Shown one piece after another: positions 62,709 through 64,000 of a stretch of 64,000 nucleotides of DNA (position 1 is the first letter of the stretch; the number at the start of each line of letters is the position of its first letter). This stretch comes from an uncultured Methylobacter sp. GTDB lineage: Bacteria; Pseudomonadota; Gammaproteobacteria; Methylococcales; Methylomonadaceae. Position numbers and translations under genes: made by a program. Below the pieces are notes generated by a model. The model saw only the letters and a program-made list of their open reading frames with translations, did no database searches and was not told the DNA's origin. The stretch spans positions 1 to 64,000 of the forward strand of contig CAILCX010000176.1 in NCBI GenBank assembly GCA_903832775.1, in the 5' to 3' direction.

Positions 62709-63827
62709 ATGAAACATGATTATGATAATAAATTTGGCAAAAAAATTCGTGGCGTAAATTTGGGTGGCTGGCTGGTTCTTGAAAAATGGATGACCCCCAG
62801 TGTCTTTGAAGGTCTGCAAGCTGTTGACGAAACCACTTATTGTGTTGAACTGGGAGCTAATGCTGAAGAAGCACTTAAACGGCATTGGGATACTTTCATA
62901 ACGCGTGAAGATTTTGTTTGGCTCGCAAATATCGGTATAAACGGGGTTAGGATACCGGTAGGTCATTGGATATTTGGGCCTGATTACCCATATCATGCCA
63001 GTTATGGTGAATATAAACACCCTTACGTACAGGGTGGCATAGCTATTCTTGATCAGGCATTTGACTGGGCTGAAGAACTTGGTTTGCATGTGGTGCTGGA
63101 TTTACACGCAGCTCCTGGGTGTCAAAATGGCTTTGATAATGGTGGTATTAAGGATGTTTGTGAGTGGCACACAAAACCGGAATATTTTGAACATTCTTTA
63201 AATATTTTGGAGCGACTGGCAGAGCGCTATCAAACTCGCCCGGCTTTACATGCTATTGAGGTTGTGAATGAGCCGCGTTGGGATATAGCCACGGATTATT
63301 TGAAGAAATATAACACTGAAGCTTATCATCGCATTCGTAAATATTGTCACGTAAATGATGTTGCTGTGGTTTATCACGATGGTTTTCGTTCATTCACCGA
63401 GTATGCTGGTTTTTTAACGGGGCCTGAGTTCAGTAATGTGGTACTTGATATTCACCGCTATCAGTGTTTTGTAAGGGATGACATAGATACTGACATATAT
63501 GGACATATAAATAAAGCAGTTATAGAGTGGAAAAATGAAGCTGATAGTATTGTCAATGAACTAAGTTGGACCTATGTTGGCGAATGGAGTTTGGGGTTAG
63601 ATTTAAGGGTTGTGTCCTTGTGGGCAGAAGGGCCTTTTAATCATGCCTTGCAAGAGATGGATGCGGTTCAGATGGATCTTGCTTATCGCGGCTACGCATC
63701 TGCTCAACTGCTTACATTTGAAAAGTATTTGGGCTGGTTTTTTTGGAGCTACAAGACCGAAACAACTCCAGCGTGGAGTTTTCGGGATTGTGTCGAAAAC
63801 GGATGGTTTCCCGATAAGTTTGTTTGA
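62709..63827 (+). CDS. Glycoside hydrolase family 5, exo-beta-1,3-glucanase-like
   Basis: GVNLGGWLVLEKWMTPSVFEG, VRIPVGHWIFGP, VVLDLHAAPGCQNGFDNGG, EVVNEPRWD, GEWSLGLD. Confidence 0.88.
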   Translation: MKHDYDNKFGKKIRGVNLGGWLVLEKWMTPSVFEGLQAVDETTYCVELGANAEEALKRHWDTFITREDFVWLANIGINGVRIPVGHWIFGPDYPYHASYGEYKHPYVQGGIAILDQAFDWAEELGLHVVLDLHAAPGCQNGFDNGGIKDVCEWHTKPEYFEHSLNILERLAERYQTRPALHAIEVVNEPRWDIATDYLKKYNTEAYHRIRKYCHVNDVAVVYHDGFRSFTEYAGFLTGPEFSNVVLDIHRYQCFVRDDIDTDIYGHINKAVIEWKNEADSIVNELSWTYVGEWSLGLDLRVVSLWAEGPFNHALQEMDAVQMDLAYRGYASAQLLTFEKYLGWFFWSYKTETTPAWSFRDCVENGWFPDKFV

Positions 63828-63830
63828 GAT

Positions 63831-64000
63831 TTAAAATATTTGAATTAGTCCAAATAGGGCAATCAACGCCCAAACAAAATTAAGCCAGAATAAAGGTCTT
63901 GATTTTTTTTGCCTGGCGTTGACTGCCATGAATGTGGCTCCTGCCATATTCATCCCATGGTAAATATTAGAGTCGATATCCAGGGTTTTGAGTGTCAAAA
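63831..64000 (-). CDS. Small membrane protein C-terminus, truncated by window edge
   Basis: Minus-strand frame LTLKTLDIDSNIYHGMNMAGATFMAVNARQKKSRPLFWLNFVWALIALFGLIQIF*. Confidence 0.55.
   Translation of the reverse strand, partial: LTLKTLDIDSNIYHGMNMAGATFMAVNARQKKSRPLFWLNFVWALIALFGLIQIF

Overview
Annotated from sequence and the supplied ORF track only; no database searches were run. The window looks like a mostly chromosomal, core-type region of a gammaproteobacterium. Gene content (HpnN-like exporter, SmbP-like proteins, multiheme cytochromes, carboxynorspermidine decarboxylase, sterol-desaturase-family enzyme) suggests a methanotroph or methylotroph of the Methylococcales type, but that taxonomy is inference. 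Housekeeping genes recognised: dapA-bamC, purL, rnt, mlaA, pyrC, aspS, nadA, ppk1-def, infA, clpA/clpS, nudJ-like/mnmA/purB, rlmA, ispG, htpX, galU, hpnN-like and apbE. I saw no convincing phage, IS element, CRISPR array, rRNA or tRNA. Main points for follow-up: (i) a decaheme cytochrome / MtrB-PioB porin cluster with an unusual membrane monoheme protein, plus a paralog of that protein truncated at the left window edge; (ii) an SbmA/YddA-like ABC transporter whose ATPase motifs are all altered although the ORF is intact; (iii) three intergenic hairpins built from inverted arrays of degenerate 7-bp tandem repeats; (iv) a large PAS-GGDEF-EAL gene with an apparent +1 frameshift that detaches its C-terminal domain; (v) a near-perfect 52-bp REP/BIME-like palindrome and several long perfect inverted repeats; (vi) small secreted His-rich, Cys-rich and SmbP-like proteins.
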